From Rachycentron canadum (lineage: Eukaryota > Chordata > Actinopteri > Carangiformes > Rachycentridae), in contig CM076651.1 of the NCBI GenBank assembly GCA_038496675.1, positions 23,217,246 through 23,281,245 of the forward strand: DNA of 64,000 bases, written 5' to 3'. The notes under the pieces are model-generated. The model was not told the DNA's origin. It ran no database searches and was given only the letters and a program-made list of their open reading frames with translations. Positions 1 through 11,880 of this stretch are shown piece after piece (position 1 is the stretch's first letter; every line of letters begins with the position of its first letter). A program made the position numbers and the translations under genes.

Positions 1-1110
1 TGGAAATCAAAACCTTGCACACTGCATGTTACTGTTTTACTAGTGGGACTTTCCAGTGTAACTTGTTGCCAATTTGCTGACTTTTTTTTTAGCTAACAGC
101 TAAAACACTTGCAGATACCTGATACAGTATTTGAGGCAGTTTCTGATGCTAGAATCAGCATCAGAACAACTCACTCCCCCAACGTCTAGGGGAGAGAGTT
201 GGAAGGACTTCCAGTGTAGCTACTCTTACTGTCTGGTTGGTGTGTGTTTCTATTATATCCATGCTTTCACTCTCATATTCATCTTCAAACTGGTCTTTCA
301 AACTTGTTTTCAAACTATTTTTACGTTGACATTTCAGTTTTTACTGTATCCTTTATACTTTTTATTATTATGTTGGGTTTGGGCTCCTCTCTTCTCTTAC
401 ATCTATAGTAAAGCAGAGACTTGCTATCATTCACTCTGTTACATTACGTGGTCTCCAAACTGTTGGTTTGATGATGCTTTGAGGTTATTTTCTCAGCTCA
501 TCTCTTACATAGGTACTTAGGTTGTATTAGCACCACAGGATTTTTTGTTTGCAGCTGAACGTCCCTGGACATCAACAAATCTGTCACTACAATGTTTCAC
601 TGGAGAACGAATGCTTAAAATGCAGTGTGCGTGTGTACTTCAGTGTATCGGCAACATTCATTCACAGGGTGTATATGCTGACAGTGTAAAGAACAAAGAG
701 TCCCAGTCAGGGCTCTGTTGCCATGGAAATGCAACAAGACTTCAAAGGCTTCCCTCAGTCTTTCTAATCTAACTCTTCATAGAGGTAAAGGCAAACATTT
801 ATAAATCACACACTTTTGCTTTGCTCCCTGTTCCCTTCCACAGAGGATACACACAACCTGAGAATAATCAGTAGTGTGAGGTGAAAATAGCTAAGGATGC
901 CTGTCACTGCATCAGGCTTGAAAACACCAGGGAGTGCTCTTAGCTATGCCCTTTATTCCTTAACTTTTAAGGCATCCTAGCGCATGCTGCTTTCCCTGCA
1001 GTTTCAGTCTTTAAGCTTCTCTTTATATGACTATCAGAGATTCACAGCTGAAGCTTACAAATATGTAAACAGTAAGTCCAGAACTATGCAAACAGCTCTG
1101 TTCAGGCAAA

Positions 1111-1175
1111 GTGGTGCTTTGAGCTAAACGCTAACATGCTCACAATGATGAAGCTTACATGGTGATATAAAGGTT
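1111..1175 (-). repeat. fragment of a dispersed percomorph repeat
   Basis: The words GTGGTGCTTTGAGCTAAACG and CTAACATGCTCACAATGATG match the end of a repeat very common in percomorph genomes, here antisense. Related pieces lie at 26270-26440 and 43040-43360. The family is unclassified as far as I know. Confidence 0.5.
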
Positions 1176-1644
1176 CTGTAAGCCAGATTGTAATTATTGA
1201 TACAGCAGCAAACAAATATATTCTATGTAAAGATATAGAGGTGTCACGGTGTCCTCTCTGTGTGCGTTGTAATCTGTATTTCTCTGGTCTTTGTTTTGGT
1301 AGTCGGCCCATTTTATAAAGACACATGCTCCACCCACAGGTGAGATGGCTCAGGGCAGCACGCAGAAAGTGACCTTCCAATTTTCTCCACTGAAGAAAAC
1401 GTGTTTTTCATCAAAAAGGCCTCTGACAAAGAAAGAGGCAAGACCAGAGCACAGGTGGACTGGACATAGGGACTAATGTCTCAAATCCTGGACCACTGGA
1501 CTGGCAAAACATCCAGAGAGTTCTTACTGGGCCAGTCATTCATGCGACCCAGTCCGACAGATAAGGCTGTGTTGCCACTACTGATCTGACTTTAGTGAGA
1601 CAGAGAAAGAAATAAGGGCATTTTAGCTTTACCAAGGGGCAACC

Positions 1645-1980
1645 TCTGAGGCTGAAAAGTGAAGCTAACATGGAAGAAAAACTGCAGTTCCTCTATTGAC
1701 AACTGGAGTCTGGCTCTAACAGTGAGTCAGTCCCCAGAGACTCCTATGTTAAAATGTCAAACTTAACAGCAGAAATAAACATGTTTATAGACTAATAGAA
1801 AAAACTGTTTTTGTAGCCAATTTCCTCCTTCATGACGACTGTATGGAGATGAATTTTCATATAAATCACCTGTTGACATGTTTTCAAGTGTTGCATGGTG
1901 AGTGAGCATATGCTTCAAAACTGCTCTTCAGAAACCTGTGGGTGACATCACAGAGGCTCCATCTGTCTTTATTTACATCT
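1645..1980 (+). repeat. TIR-type dispersed repeat, copy 1 (5'-truncated)
   Basis: It shares AAAGTGAAGC near its left end, CCTTCATGACGACTGT, GAATTTTCATATAA and GTGAGTGAGCATA in the middle, and CATCTGTCTTTATTTACA at the right end with the longer copy at 13491-14270. It lies antisense to prkcz. The family is abundant in percomorphs and looks like a non-autonomous DNA element. Confidence 0.6.
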
Positions 1981-4620
1981 TTGTTAAAGTGGAGTCTGGA
2001 AAGCACCTGAGGTTGTGAGTGACTGGGAGTCAGTATTTTGCTTAACAGGTGCTGGGTTATCTCTGATGTCATAACCAACTTACACAACAGATTCTGTATG
2101 TAAACCAGCAACATAAGATCATCTGTAAAGGATGTGACTGTTTTTATGACAAGAAATTCAACTTTACTTCAAGTTTTCAGAAACTTGTGAATGAACAGAA
2201 CATCCGTGAGTGATGCTTCTCTGCGTCAGCGACTGAAACAAGTGGACAAAGTCTTCACCAAACAAAATGTTTCCATTCCAAGAAACCAACAAATTCCATA
2301 TTGAAACTTCATTTGAAAGAAGCCACAAAAAAGAGCCACAAACAGTGGGGGTACATTGACTTGATGTTCTGTCTCACATCAGAACAGTCAGCGGTGTCTG
2401 TGACCAAGCTGGATCTCCCTTATGTTCCATCTTGTAAATATATATTTTGTTTTTTTCAGAATTAGTCTGCTTCTATATAGAATTTCAGGATTTACCACAA
2501 ATTCAGATAAAGAGTTGTATTGTTATGATTGTTAAAAAAGTAAAAAAGTGTTATATTGTAATGAATTAAAGTCTTTAAATTTATTGTATAATCTTAAAAT
2601 ATAAACCTGTATAACTCTGAACTGCATATTTAATAATTAATGTAGTTAGTCTGTGAACTGCAACATGTCAATAAAACATAAGTTCATATCTGTGAGACAT
2701 GAATGTCATCTAGATGACATGTGGCTACAGTATATTAGATTATATAGTCTGAAGAGTGAAAAAGACCTCACCACAAACTGCAAGACAAAGAGGAATGACA
2801 TTATTCTGTCATTGAAAGCAGCCCAGATGAAGAGTTCTTTTTTTAGCTTAAGCATCTATTATTATTTTTACTTCCTGATTTTATGTTTTTTCCCCACCAG
2901 TTTTCTTTGTCACCTGTGTCTTGTTATTCAGTTACTTTCAGTGTGTATCTTAACCCTGGTCTTCCCCCTTTTTTATATGTAAAAACACTTCACTTTGTAT
3001 TGTCAATGTGTCCCTGTCTTCTTGCTCCTCATTAGAATTGTTTGCATCATTGGACTCCTCTCTCTGGGTCTGACCTCAGCCTGCCTCGCCATCCCATAAG
3101 GCTTTTTGTTCCCCCTCATTGTGAGTACTTCACTGAACTGTATCAGCTCTGCTTCAGGTTCTGTCCTTTGTGTTTTTTGGTTGCCCCCATCATAACAATG
3201 AGGAAGGCTGAAAACACAGTGAATGTATGTCATGTGCATTGCAGCTGCCCTTACTGATCTGCTGTGGAAAAATGTGTGTTCACACTGTGTCTGCTACGTC
3301 GCTACTGCTGCAGCTCTGTCTCTAAACATAGTTTGCAAGTTAGCTGGATCCAGACAGGCCCTTTCCATCTGACAAACGTTTAACTATAACTGTTTCCTGA
3401 GCATCACTGGAGATGTTTGATGATGATGCACATTCACTTTACTTCAGCTCTCATTCTGATAACATAACATGTCTCTAGTCAGTGGAAATGATTGCCTCTC
3501 AGCTCTCAGTAGCCTGTGTTAACCAGTGAGACTTTTTATTTGAATTTTCTGTCTTGTACCATGAGAGGCTGGTGTCACTCATCTCACTAATGGAGTGCTT
3601 GTGGAGGCAAACAGCTGGTGGGGACGACCGTACTCTCACATGACTGGAAACAGCAACTAAAGAGACCCCATTATGTCTGATGGGAGGGGATCCACACAGC
3701 AGCTTTCTCCAGATGGAGCCGGACAGAAAGGAGGGAGAAGAAAGACACCAACAAACATGTAGGGAGAAATGGAGTGAGAGAAGGGAGGAGAAACCTGACC
3801 TACTTCTCCTCAGCTTATTTATATGCAGAGGACAACATAGTGAACCAACCAGAGTCTGAGAAGCTTGCATAGCAACAGTCAGAAACACCCCCATCTGAAA
3901 AGCCAACTGGTTAACAACACACACACTGAATCTCAACTCAGCAGTGGGTTGAAATGATACATCTATTTATACATCTAGTGATGAGTTTAGACATAAAATC
4001 ATTACAATACAATAATACTTCATCCCAGAAAAGGCTGGTGTTACTCTATATGCTCAATTTGTTCATAAACTTAAGGATAATTGACCTGATGGTAGATCAT
4101 TATTTTTTATTATTTTTTATCTTTTGAACTCATTTATTTTTTATGAAGAGAGAGAGGAAATGAAGACGAGAGGATAGAAATCACTCTGTTTACTACATGG
4201 GACACCATCCATTTTTTTTTCATTATTATTTTCAAAAACAATATATAACCCTTGTGTTTATTAGATCTACACTATTTTGTGCTGACAACATCTGCACTGC
4301 ACTGCATGGTCTCAGACATTTGGACCTCACTGTATAAGACTTTAATTGAATAAGTCAGGCTCCATAGTGCATCAGTACTAATGATACCATCATGTTGGAG
4401 AAGGGCTGAGTCAGCAATATGCCAGCACACTGAGCTTCTCAATTCTCTGGTCTAGATCTGAAGACTACAGCACCCATGGGATATGTTCCATCCTAGGAGC
4501 TGTTTTACTAATCAGGAACCTGTAAAGATAAACATATTATCTCTGTTAAACTTCCCTCATGTATCTGACACCAGTGCTGTCTTTAAAATCTTAGTACGCC
4601 ACTGACAGGAGTTATGTATA

Positions 4621-5240
4621 TGTCATGATCTGATCCTGAGTTCTCCACATCCCCCCAGCCCCTGTACAATTGTTTTTCCCTTTATCTTCACAGACTTACC
4701 ATTTTACATCCACTCGCCAGACCTTCCTGGATCTTTTTCCTGTTTCTTATATTCGTGTTTCTTCCAGCCCACTCACACACCTGTTCCCACTTACCCCATC
4801 ACCCAAACCAGTATTTAAATCTGCCATTTTAACCAGCTCCTTGTTGGCTCATCTATTTCCCTGTTGCCTGCTGCCTGTGTTAAGTAACCTGTTGTCTCTT
4901 CCAACATGTCTAACTGACTTATTTCACTTATTAAACCTGAATATCTTCACATAACTTTACCTTTGAATGTTCAAGTTCCTTCTCTTAGCCTGTCTACTTG
5001 TGACTCTGTGTTTAGGCCCACCAGTCATGGACCAACAACAAACTGTATGATTTGTAATACAGTGTCTGGTAAGTGGAAATTAAGAGCCTCTGCTGCCCAA
5101 TATCATGATCACTAGCAGCCACTGCTAACACACTGCCAGACCATCAGTCTGCTCCAGACACTTCCGTGTCAGCTGACATTAACCAGCCAGCTCCAACTGC
5201 TGTCATCTCGTCTGACAACAACCAGCCACATAATCATGTG
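4621..5240 (+). mobile_element. LTR-like retroelement remnant (Gypsy type)
   Basis: The stretch begins TGTCATGATCTGATCCTG and is pyrimidine-rich. It carries a TATTTAAA TATA-like box near 4812-4820, an ATTAAA polyadenylation-type signal near 4931, and then an ATG-led start around 5027 that breaks at once. The order U3, TATA, poly(A) signal and leader is that of a fish Gypsy LTR followed by the first bases of the internal region. No second LTR and no gag-pol frame are seen, so it is a solo or truncated relic. Target-site duplications were not found. Confidence 0.4.
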
Positions 5241-5828
5241 TACCACCTGCCCACTTGTCGACCCATCTGCATGCAAACCTTCTTATATCTACTTATTATG
5301 AAATGTGAGTGTGCATTTGGGTGGTGTTGAACCAGACTGGACTGAATGCAGTGCTACACAGAGGGAGTCGATTTTAAAATTAACTGACAGAAACCAAATT
5401 GTTATACCCTGCAACAATTATGAAGCTACCTCTCCCTCTGAGGTATGTCCACCATGTCTCATCTCAGTGCTTTTTCTTTTTCTGGATAAATACCTGGTGG
5501 CTGTCTCAGCTTAAATGTTACCATTAAATTTATCATTAAATAAGGATAAAATCATTCTGTGTCATGTCAGCATGACACATGACACAATATAGCTAAAGTG
5601 AAGCGAATATGCTGTGTAAAAGAAGAGGCCCTAACAGAAGAGGCCTCATTCTAGTAGCACAAGAACCCAATCTTCTTTCTTCCCCTTTAGAGGAGACACA
5701 TTAGGAACATAGGCCTGTTTGTCTGTCTTTCCTTGTCTGCCTTCCATAGAATAAGAACACTTAACACCGAAGTCCTCCTCTCAGACGAGTGAGTAGGTGC
5801 AGCCCTAACATCTTGGCAGGGAAATGAT

Positions 5829-5847
5829 TGTGTGTGTGTCTCTGCGT

Positions 5848-5903
<56 letters not shown>

Positions 5904-5909
5904 GTGTGT
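5829..5909. repeat. (TG)n microsatellite
   Basis: A run of TG dinucleotides with a few C and A interruptions, 290 bp from the exon 5 donor, in intron 5. It produces a spurious His-Thr open frame on the minus strand. Confidence 0.95.
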
Positions 5910-6197
5910 CTATAGCATGGAGCTGAGTGCTGATATGAGACAACTGCTAAACAAGCCATAAGTAGGACACCATGAATTATGCATCAATATCCAGATAGCT
6001 TAGCTGGAGCAGTGACTTCATTACCTGTCATTTATAATTTAACTGCAGCATGTTTATGACAGACTGCACTGTACACTCCACACAGGAGCAGGGAGACACA
6101 CCATGCACAGATTTAGATGCACACACAGATATGGACGTAGGAAATACTGTTGTCCAATGATTTAACTGAGCTGAGCAGTGTGGTGGGTGACACTCAC

Positions 6198-6283
6198 CCT
6201 GTTAAAGCGCTTGGCCTGGAAGAGGTGTCCGTTGACTCGGTAGAGTTTCCTCCATCTTCTGGCCCCGCGGCGATATATCGATT
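6198..6283 (-). CDS. prkcz: prkcz coding exon 5 (pseudosubstrate, start of C1)
   Basis: The 86-nt exon completes Lys114 and encodes residues 115-142. SIYRRGARRWRKLY at 115-128 is the atypical PKC pseudosubstrate: an alanine replaces the phospho-acceptor, so the segment occupies the active site and keeps the kinase off. RVNGHLFQAKRFNR follows, with His133 the first zinc ligand of the C1 domain. The acceptor is cttctag and the donor a strong gtgagt, phase 0. The next exon should begin with the rest of the C1 cysteines; it is not found between 1 and 6197. Confidence 0.97.
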
Positions 6284-7310
6284 CTAGAAGAGAGAATAAA
6301 CTGTTGTAGGGTAGCAGCTTAGTGATGGACTGATGAGGTTGTGTGGTGGAGTAGAGGAGATGGAGTGAAAAGTGTTAAAGCTGAGGTGAAGGTCGTGAGG
6401 CTCGCCTGACTTCAGGCAAAGATAACCATCAGGTATCTCTACAATGTCTGAAAATACTCACACAAATATACATACACCCAAAGTGCCTGATCCCCTCACC
6501 CCCACTCCCTCTACCCAGACTACTCTCTTTCACCCTCTCTTTTCCTCCCTTTTTCCCTGCCTTCATTTCTCCATTTCTTTCACTCCTGGTGGTGAATGAA
6601 CTCCATGCTCCATCATGCCTCATGTTCAGAGGGAACAGTGCAGGTGTAGCTGTACCTATTTATAATAGAAGCATGTCGTAAGCTATTAATAAACTTAAAG
6701 GCATAAACAAACACCAGGAGCAAACTGAAACTGGGAGGTTCTGTCTGTCAAATTGAGCCCTGTTTTAAAATGATTAGGAAAACATTTTACACTTACAAAA
6801 GGTTTGCTGGGAATAAGGAATGTTTTAATTTCCTGAAACAAATACATTAGACACATTATGCATCTTTATCAGATTGTACTGATTCAACATGGTGCTAGAT
6901 TTATCTAGTAGATTTTTGAAGACAAGAATAATTATCTGACTGTTCTTTTTTAATAATTTAAGGCTGGCTAGTTCAGGCTGGTTCGACCTGAGGTGAAAAT
7001 TGAGTCTCTATTTTGGTCTGGCCTAGTCTGTGTATCAAATGCCCCATGGGTAAACACAAGCCAGGCCACAAGTTTACGCAGAGATGCCAGTTTGATGTTA
7101 TGCATCTCCTTTGTGAAACTGATGTTTTCATCTACTCAGGAGATGTGATCTTATGAGTAGCTTCTATCTAAAACCGTTCTCACCATGTACTCTACATATG
7201 ATTCATGAGTGATACAGTGACTCTATAGAGGCATGTTTTTTTGCAATAATCTTAGTTTCAGCTGTTAGCAAAAGTGGGATTGTGCAAAATGAACTTTATA
7301 AAGTAAACAA
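6284..7310. other. intron 4, unannotated stretch
   Basis: AT-rich non-coding DNA next to the exon 5 acceptor. I see no repeat or conserved-looking motif. Confidence 0.6.
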
Positions 7311-7777
7311 TCAGTGATATACCTTGATGAACCAAAACACTGACCACCACTGACAAATATGCTGTTGGTGCCACCAAAACAGCTACAACCTGGACTCTAC
7401 CTCTTAAGGTCCTCTAAAGGTGCCGTGTGGTACCTTACACCAAGCCATAACAGTTGCAAGGGGGATCATGCTTGGTTGAAGGTTGGTCTATCCTCAGACC
7501 ACCTTCTGTAGACCCTGACCACTGCTGAGTGGGAGCACAGGAGACCCGAGGTTTTAGAGATGGTCCGACCCCAGTGTCTGGTGTTTGGCCCTTGTCAAAG
7601 CCGCTCAGGACTCCTGCCCATTTCTCCCACATCTTACACAGTGGCAAGAGAACAGACATGCTCACTTACAGTCTTATGTCCCAGAGTTCATCATACGCTG
7701 TTGTAACAAGATAGTCAATGTCATTCACTTTATCTGGGGGTGGTCATAATGTCCTTGCTCATCAGTTTACTATACTG
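7311..7777. mobile_element. short DNA transposon remnant with terminal inverted repeats
   Basis: The left end (7311-7347) reads ...CTTGATGAACCAAAACAC and then TGACCACC. The right end (7739-7777), read in reverse, gives ...CTGATGAGCAAGGACAT and then ATGACCACC. These imperfect terminal inverted repeats of about 35 bp enclose about 460 bp without a transposase frame. I recognise the ends from a dispersed fish element. It is a non-autonomous or internally deleted copy. Confidence 0.65.
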
Positions 7778-9343
7778 TACCTAGAGGTCAAACCAAACAT
7801 GTCATCCACAATCCAGTACGCCCATCAAAGGCCAGAATGAGCTTAATTACTTACTTGCTTAATTAATTACTGCTTGTATAACCACAATGTCTGCTGTTTA
7901 TATCACTTAATCATGGTTCAGACAGGTGTGCAGATAAGCTCTAAAATCAAATGACAGGGTGATCAGTGATTATTATAGAGAAACATTTCATTTCTACTAG
8001 CAGCAGAAAATTTGGATGAGCTGAAAGAAGAACAATTACATTTGATGTATTATCACAGACCAAAGTCATAACAGCTGCTGAATGAGTTCGTGTTCTATAT
8101 AACTATAGATGTATAGATGGCTTGGTCCCCTCAGAGTCATGATCTCAACGTCATCAGTCAGTCTGGGAGACAAACTAAATCCGACCGACCTGACAAGTAC
8201 ATGAAGAACCATATGTAAACACTGAGGAGAACTGCTGCTGTTTTGTTGACTGCACTTTGTATTTAGTTAACTGATAAATAAAAAACTTTTATGGCATTAT
8301 TTTTGAAAGCATCTTCACTTCACTTTTTTTTCCCACACAAACGTCCTGCTGCCAGAAATACTCACTAGAGGTCCAAATCTGGATTCATCGCCCTAAAATG
8401 GATTAAAAATAGTCCCCCAGCTCCATTTCCTCCTGAGATATGTTTACAAAACAAAGTGTGGTGAGCAGCTGTTTTTGGAAATTATGGAGCCTTTTTTGAA
8501 AATTAAACTTACACACGGACAAACACGTTTAGAGTTGGTACCACATGGGCTGAACAGAGTCCCTAGTTCCTCTCCTGACCTTTTGCTGCATGTCATTGGC
8601 CTTACTCACTCTCCCTTTATTTCCTGTCTGTCTCCACTAAATGAAACTATACTTAGGTCAGTGAATTCTGACTATGGAGAGATGGATTAACACATTGTTG
8701 AGTAATCTCTTCTCCTTCTTATTTCTTTACTGGTTGACCAATACATAGCACTGACATGTAACTTCACGTTTAATAATTGTGCAGTATTCATGTAAGGACA
8801 ATGAGTGCAACATTTTCTTCAGTGTTAGCTCAAAAATAAGCTACATAAATCATACAATCATACAAATAATCAGGCAGTTTTCTGTTTGCCACAAAAAAAA
8901 GCCCCCCAGCATGAACAGAGTGGTTGGCTTAATCACATCAGGCGCTGCCATTCTGACTCCCACCAATTATTCACTTGCTGATCTCCCCGCCCGTCCCCCT
9001 TGTCTGCACTGGTTTTCCAGTCTGGTTGGTTGCTCCAGTGATGGGTGCGGCTGCAATATCCTCTTCCATTCACTCATTTTTTGCCTCTATTGCTATGGTA
9101 GTCACAGCCCACTATATACTGGTCATTATTAGTTGCTTGTGAGAATGTCAGGATGACATTGTCTGCAAATAATAACAATAATATCTGAACAACATTCAGA
9201 CTCCCCTCCTCCTCTGGAAAATGTTTCTGCCACCAAGTTCAATCTGTATATCATATTGCCTGTTTATCTCTGGAGCAGCAAGTGCAGAGCTGTGCACGCC
9301 CTGGGGTGAACTCTTGTTCCAGATGGTTTTAACACAAACCGGG

Positions 9344-9345
<2 letters not shown>
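7778..9345. other. intron 4, mostly featureless stretch with a SINE-tail scrap
   Basis: Non-coding. Around 8515-8645 the words CCTTTTGCTGCATGTCATTG and TTTCCTGTCTGTCTCCACTA resemble the body of the tRNA-like SINE seen at 37391-37545, so this is probably a decayed copy. Nothing else is recognised. Confidence 0.45.

Positions 9346-9406
<61 letters not shown>
9346..9406. repeat. (CA)n-(TA)n compound microsatellite
   Basis: About 45 bases of CA repeat run directly into TATATATATATATA. Confidence 0.95.
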
Positions 9407-10880
9407 GTCTTACTTTGGCAAGCAGCACCAACAAGCAGATTGAGTGTAGTCACAGCCAAAATTTAAGTTTTGTTTATCTCTGTATGCAAATCGGCAGCCA
9501 TACACAAAGGGATTTAAAGACCCTATCAGACACTTGGTACATGAGGCACTGCCTGTGATTAAAGGGCAGCACTGCAGTAAAACTCCTGTCAGAATGGTAG
9601 TGTATGCTGATAGAAGGCTGTAGAGACTCCTGTAGCCTTGAGAAGCTATGAATTTTGTGCATGGTGATGAATGTTTTTGTGATTCTTCTATCTCTGTTGG
9701 GGCAGCAATAATCAGAGTGAAAGCGAAGCAGAGGGGAGACACAAAAAGGTCCTGCTCTTCAGGGTCTCATCTGTGGACTTCCTCTAATCCTGTTAACTCG
9801 AGGCCTCTGAAGGAGAGTGCTGCCTGCCTTAGAGATTCACTACAATGTGTTTCCATAGTTACCCAATATTTCTTTCTATGCACTCATACTGTTGGTTGAG
9901 TGAGGGAGTTGGGAATGACACAATTTGAGTGTCTGAACCTACACATCGTGTAACACTTTTTTGGTGACTACATCAGATACTGAACACAGTGCATGGGGTT
10001 AAATAATTGTAAATAATTGATTGCAACAGACAAAATGGTAAACTGCTGCCCTCGCTGATGATTAGATGTCGGGTATCAAAAGAGGAAGGAATACATGAGG
10101 AAAGTGTTAATCTTGTTAACATGTCATATGATGATGTTTTTATATTACATGTCTAATTTGTAAAATGAGAGGTCAGACAGAGATGCATACATCCAATATC
10201 CTATGGAACCCGTCAACTTGTGGGGACTGGGGCAAATAAACCTGAAACCTTGTCAGTTTGCATTAGCACAGACTTTAACACTGTGTCAGCCACTGCCAGT
10301 TACAAGGTAATTAACAACATAAATAAATAAAAGATGCTAGCTACGCTAGTTGTTCTGATTAGCTACTACAACAGACTCCTCATCTGAGTCTGAGGCTGAC
10401 TGAGGCTCAAACATGTGTCTTAGTCTCTCTGATGTTTCCTCCTCAACCATCTTCATTCTCTCTGCCACACTCTCTGCTCTTTCACCTGGCACTTGTCACA
10501 TGTGAAATCATATCAACAACAAATTAGGGTCAAGTGAGGAAAAATGTAGCTGTAGAATGACAAATGAAGATTGAGGCATGCAGGAGATGTTACACCTGAG
10601 GTGAAACGAGGAGTGAATGTGTGGCAATCAGTAATTTCTCCTCACAGTCGTTTCCTGCTGCGAGACATCATGATGCTGGAGATTCTGCTACAACATTGGC
10701 TCATTATCAGTCAGAAATAAATACACCAGTGGGATTTCCCAGCCTCGTCTATTCCTTCATGCTTTCCCCACAGATTACAGCATCCTCTTGAATCCCCTCT
10801 GGTTATAGCAGATGTTATTTCTTACTGCATCCAATTAACAACAATGTTGGGATTGAGGGGTGGGGGGGTTAGTTCTCATT
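9407..10880. other. intron 4, unannotated stretch
   Basis: The open frame at 9410-9742 (minus) contains an NPFVY word reminiscent of a GPCR TM7, but neighbouring GPCR signatures and splice context are missing, so I do not call it. The rest is AT-rich non-coding DNA. Confidence 0.5.
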
Positions 10881-11310
10881 TACATCTTGCTACAACCGCC
10901 GCAGCAGCCTGAAGGCAATGGTAACTAGAAATGCCGCCGCTGCTCCAGACGTGCTGCAATACACCACTCGCACTTGACTAGAAGACCTTCAAACAGCTGA
11001 CCTATTACAACATCCCCCTCTGGAGAAGCTCAAGTGTTGCATTGCCCCATTTTTTTGCCAAGGTGCCATAGGAAGAGTCAGAAGACAGATAGAAATAAGG
11101 AACAAAGCAGGCAAGTCACACCATGAATTAAAACAAAATACTACACCTCCGGATGCAAAGGCCAATGCACACAGTCCCGCCATTTTGTCCGTGGAAGATA
11201 TAAAGAAGAGCAGATGGCCTGCTGGTGTGGGAGCTGTGGAGCAGGAGAACAGGGTGGTACTACCAAACCGCTCCCGGACGGGACATTTACAGGGGCTTGA
11301 CTCATTTCCA
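10881..11310 (-). promoter_or_regulatory. CpG-containing block with a YY1-like site
   Basis: The stretch has a local excess of CpG (near 10897, 10934, 10950, 11150, 11178 and 11268-11280) within otherwise CpG-poor intron. The minus strand has AAAATGGCGG at 11177-11186, a match to the YY1 core. Open frames on both strands cross it (10989-11315 minus, 11185-11607 plus), but neither is a known protein. It could be an intronic promoter or enhancer, or an old repeat. Confidence 0.25.
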
Positions 11311-11699
11311 GACATTGTTCCTCTTACTCACAGGGAAGTAGCAGCATACAAGTTGCTCCAAACAAGCCCAGCCCCCTGCCTTAATTACCCTTTGGAAAAA
11401 AAGAAGAGAAAAGCACAAGGCCTGAAGGCTGGGAGTACTCGACACTCTACTGAGATCACTGCAATCAGCATTGTGGGACTGCATATATCTGCCACTGAAA
11501 GGTTGGACTGTGCTATCACATTCTATGGCACTTGTCAACTTTTGCAAAGTGCTGAGTTATTTTCTGGACACTGTTCCTGCCGCCAGCTGATGAGAGCCGT
11601 TATATAAAGCAAGGTTATTACAGGCCTCCACTTCAAAGGAGCTGAGAGGCATCAATGGATTGTCCCTGAGGCTTTTACAGACACAATTAGACCTCTGTG

Positions 11700-11880
11700 A
11701 TAGAGAATGCTCAATACAGCCAAGACTAACTTTGTCAGTTTGACTTTTAATTAAAGCATTTATTCAATTGTCCTTTTAATTAGCATGTTCCAGATAAAGA
11801 GGCAGAGGATGGACGTTTGTGCATGAAATTACTAAACACATCCAATTTAAAAGTAGGCATCAGTGAAATTAGATCTGGAT
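11700..11880. promoter_or_regulatory. TAATTA-rich block, possible enhancer
   Basis: The sequence has CTTTTAATTAAAGC and CCTTTTAATTAGCATG within 40 bp, followed by further AT-rich non-repetitive sequence. Such paired homeodomain-type motifs in unique intronic DNA are typical of conserved vertebrate enhancers. Conservation cannot be judged from one sequence. Confidence 0.25.

Larger units (their letters stand above)
1..4620. other. intron 5 of prkcz (distal part in window)
   Basis: Non-coding. It holds one dispersed-repeat scrap (1111-1175) and one decayed copy of the TIR-type repeat (1645-1980). I looked on the minus strand for the remaining C1 exon (RxxCxxCxxRIWGLxRQGYxC and so on) and did not find it. 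Open frames such as 3499-3936 are not recognisable proteins. Nothing else is seen. Confidence 0.7.

Noticed and set aside
3499..3936. 145-codon minus-strand frame in intron 5
   Set aside because: Low-complexity Ser/Cys-rich translation without similarity I can name, and no match to the C1 or kinase exons expected next in prkcz.
5687..5959. His-Thr repeat protein frames
   Set aside because: Direct translation of the (TG)n microsatellite.
1..6197. Search for prkcz exon 6 (rest of the C1 domain)
   Set aside because: No minus-strand stretch encodes the expected Cys/His pattern or RIWGL-type sequence, so the next exon must lie left of the window.
9410..9742. Minus-strand frame with an NPFVY word like GPCR transmembrane helix 7
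   Set aside because: No DRY motif, no TM6 CWxP-type signature and no further transmembrane pattern in the right order. It ends in a TA microsatellite, so chance is more likely.
10989..11607. Overlapping open frames on both strands (108 and 140 codons)
   Set aside because: No recognisable protein and no supporting splice sites on the plus strand. The CpG content that keeps them open is reported as a regulatory candidate instead.
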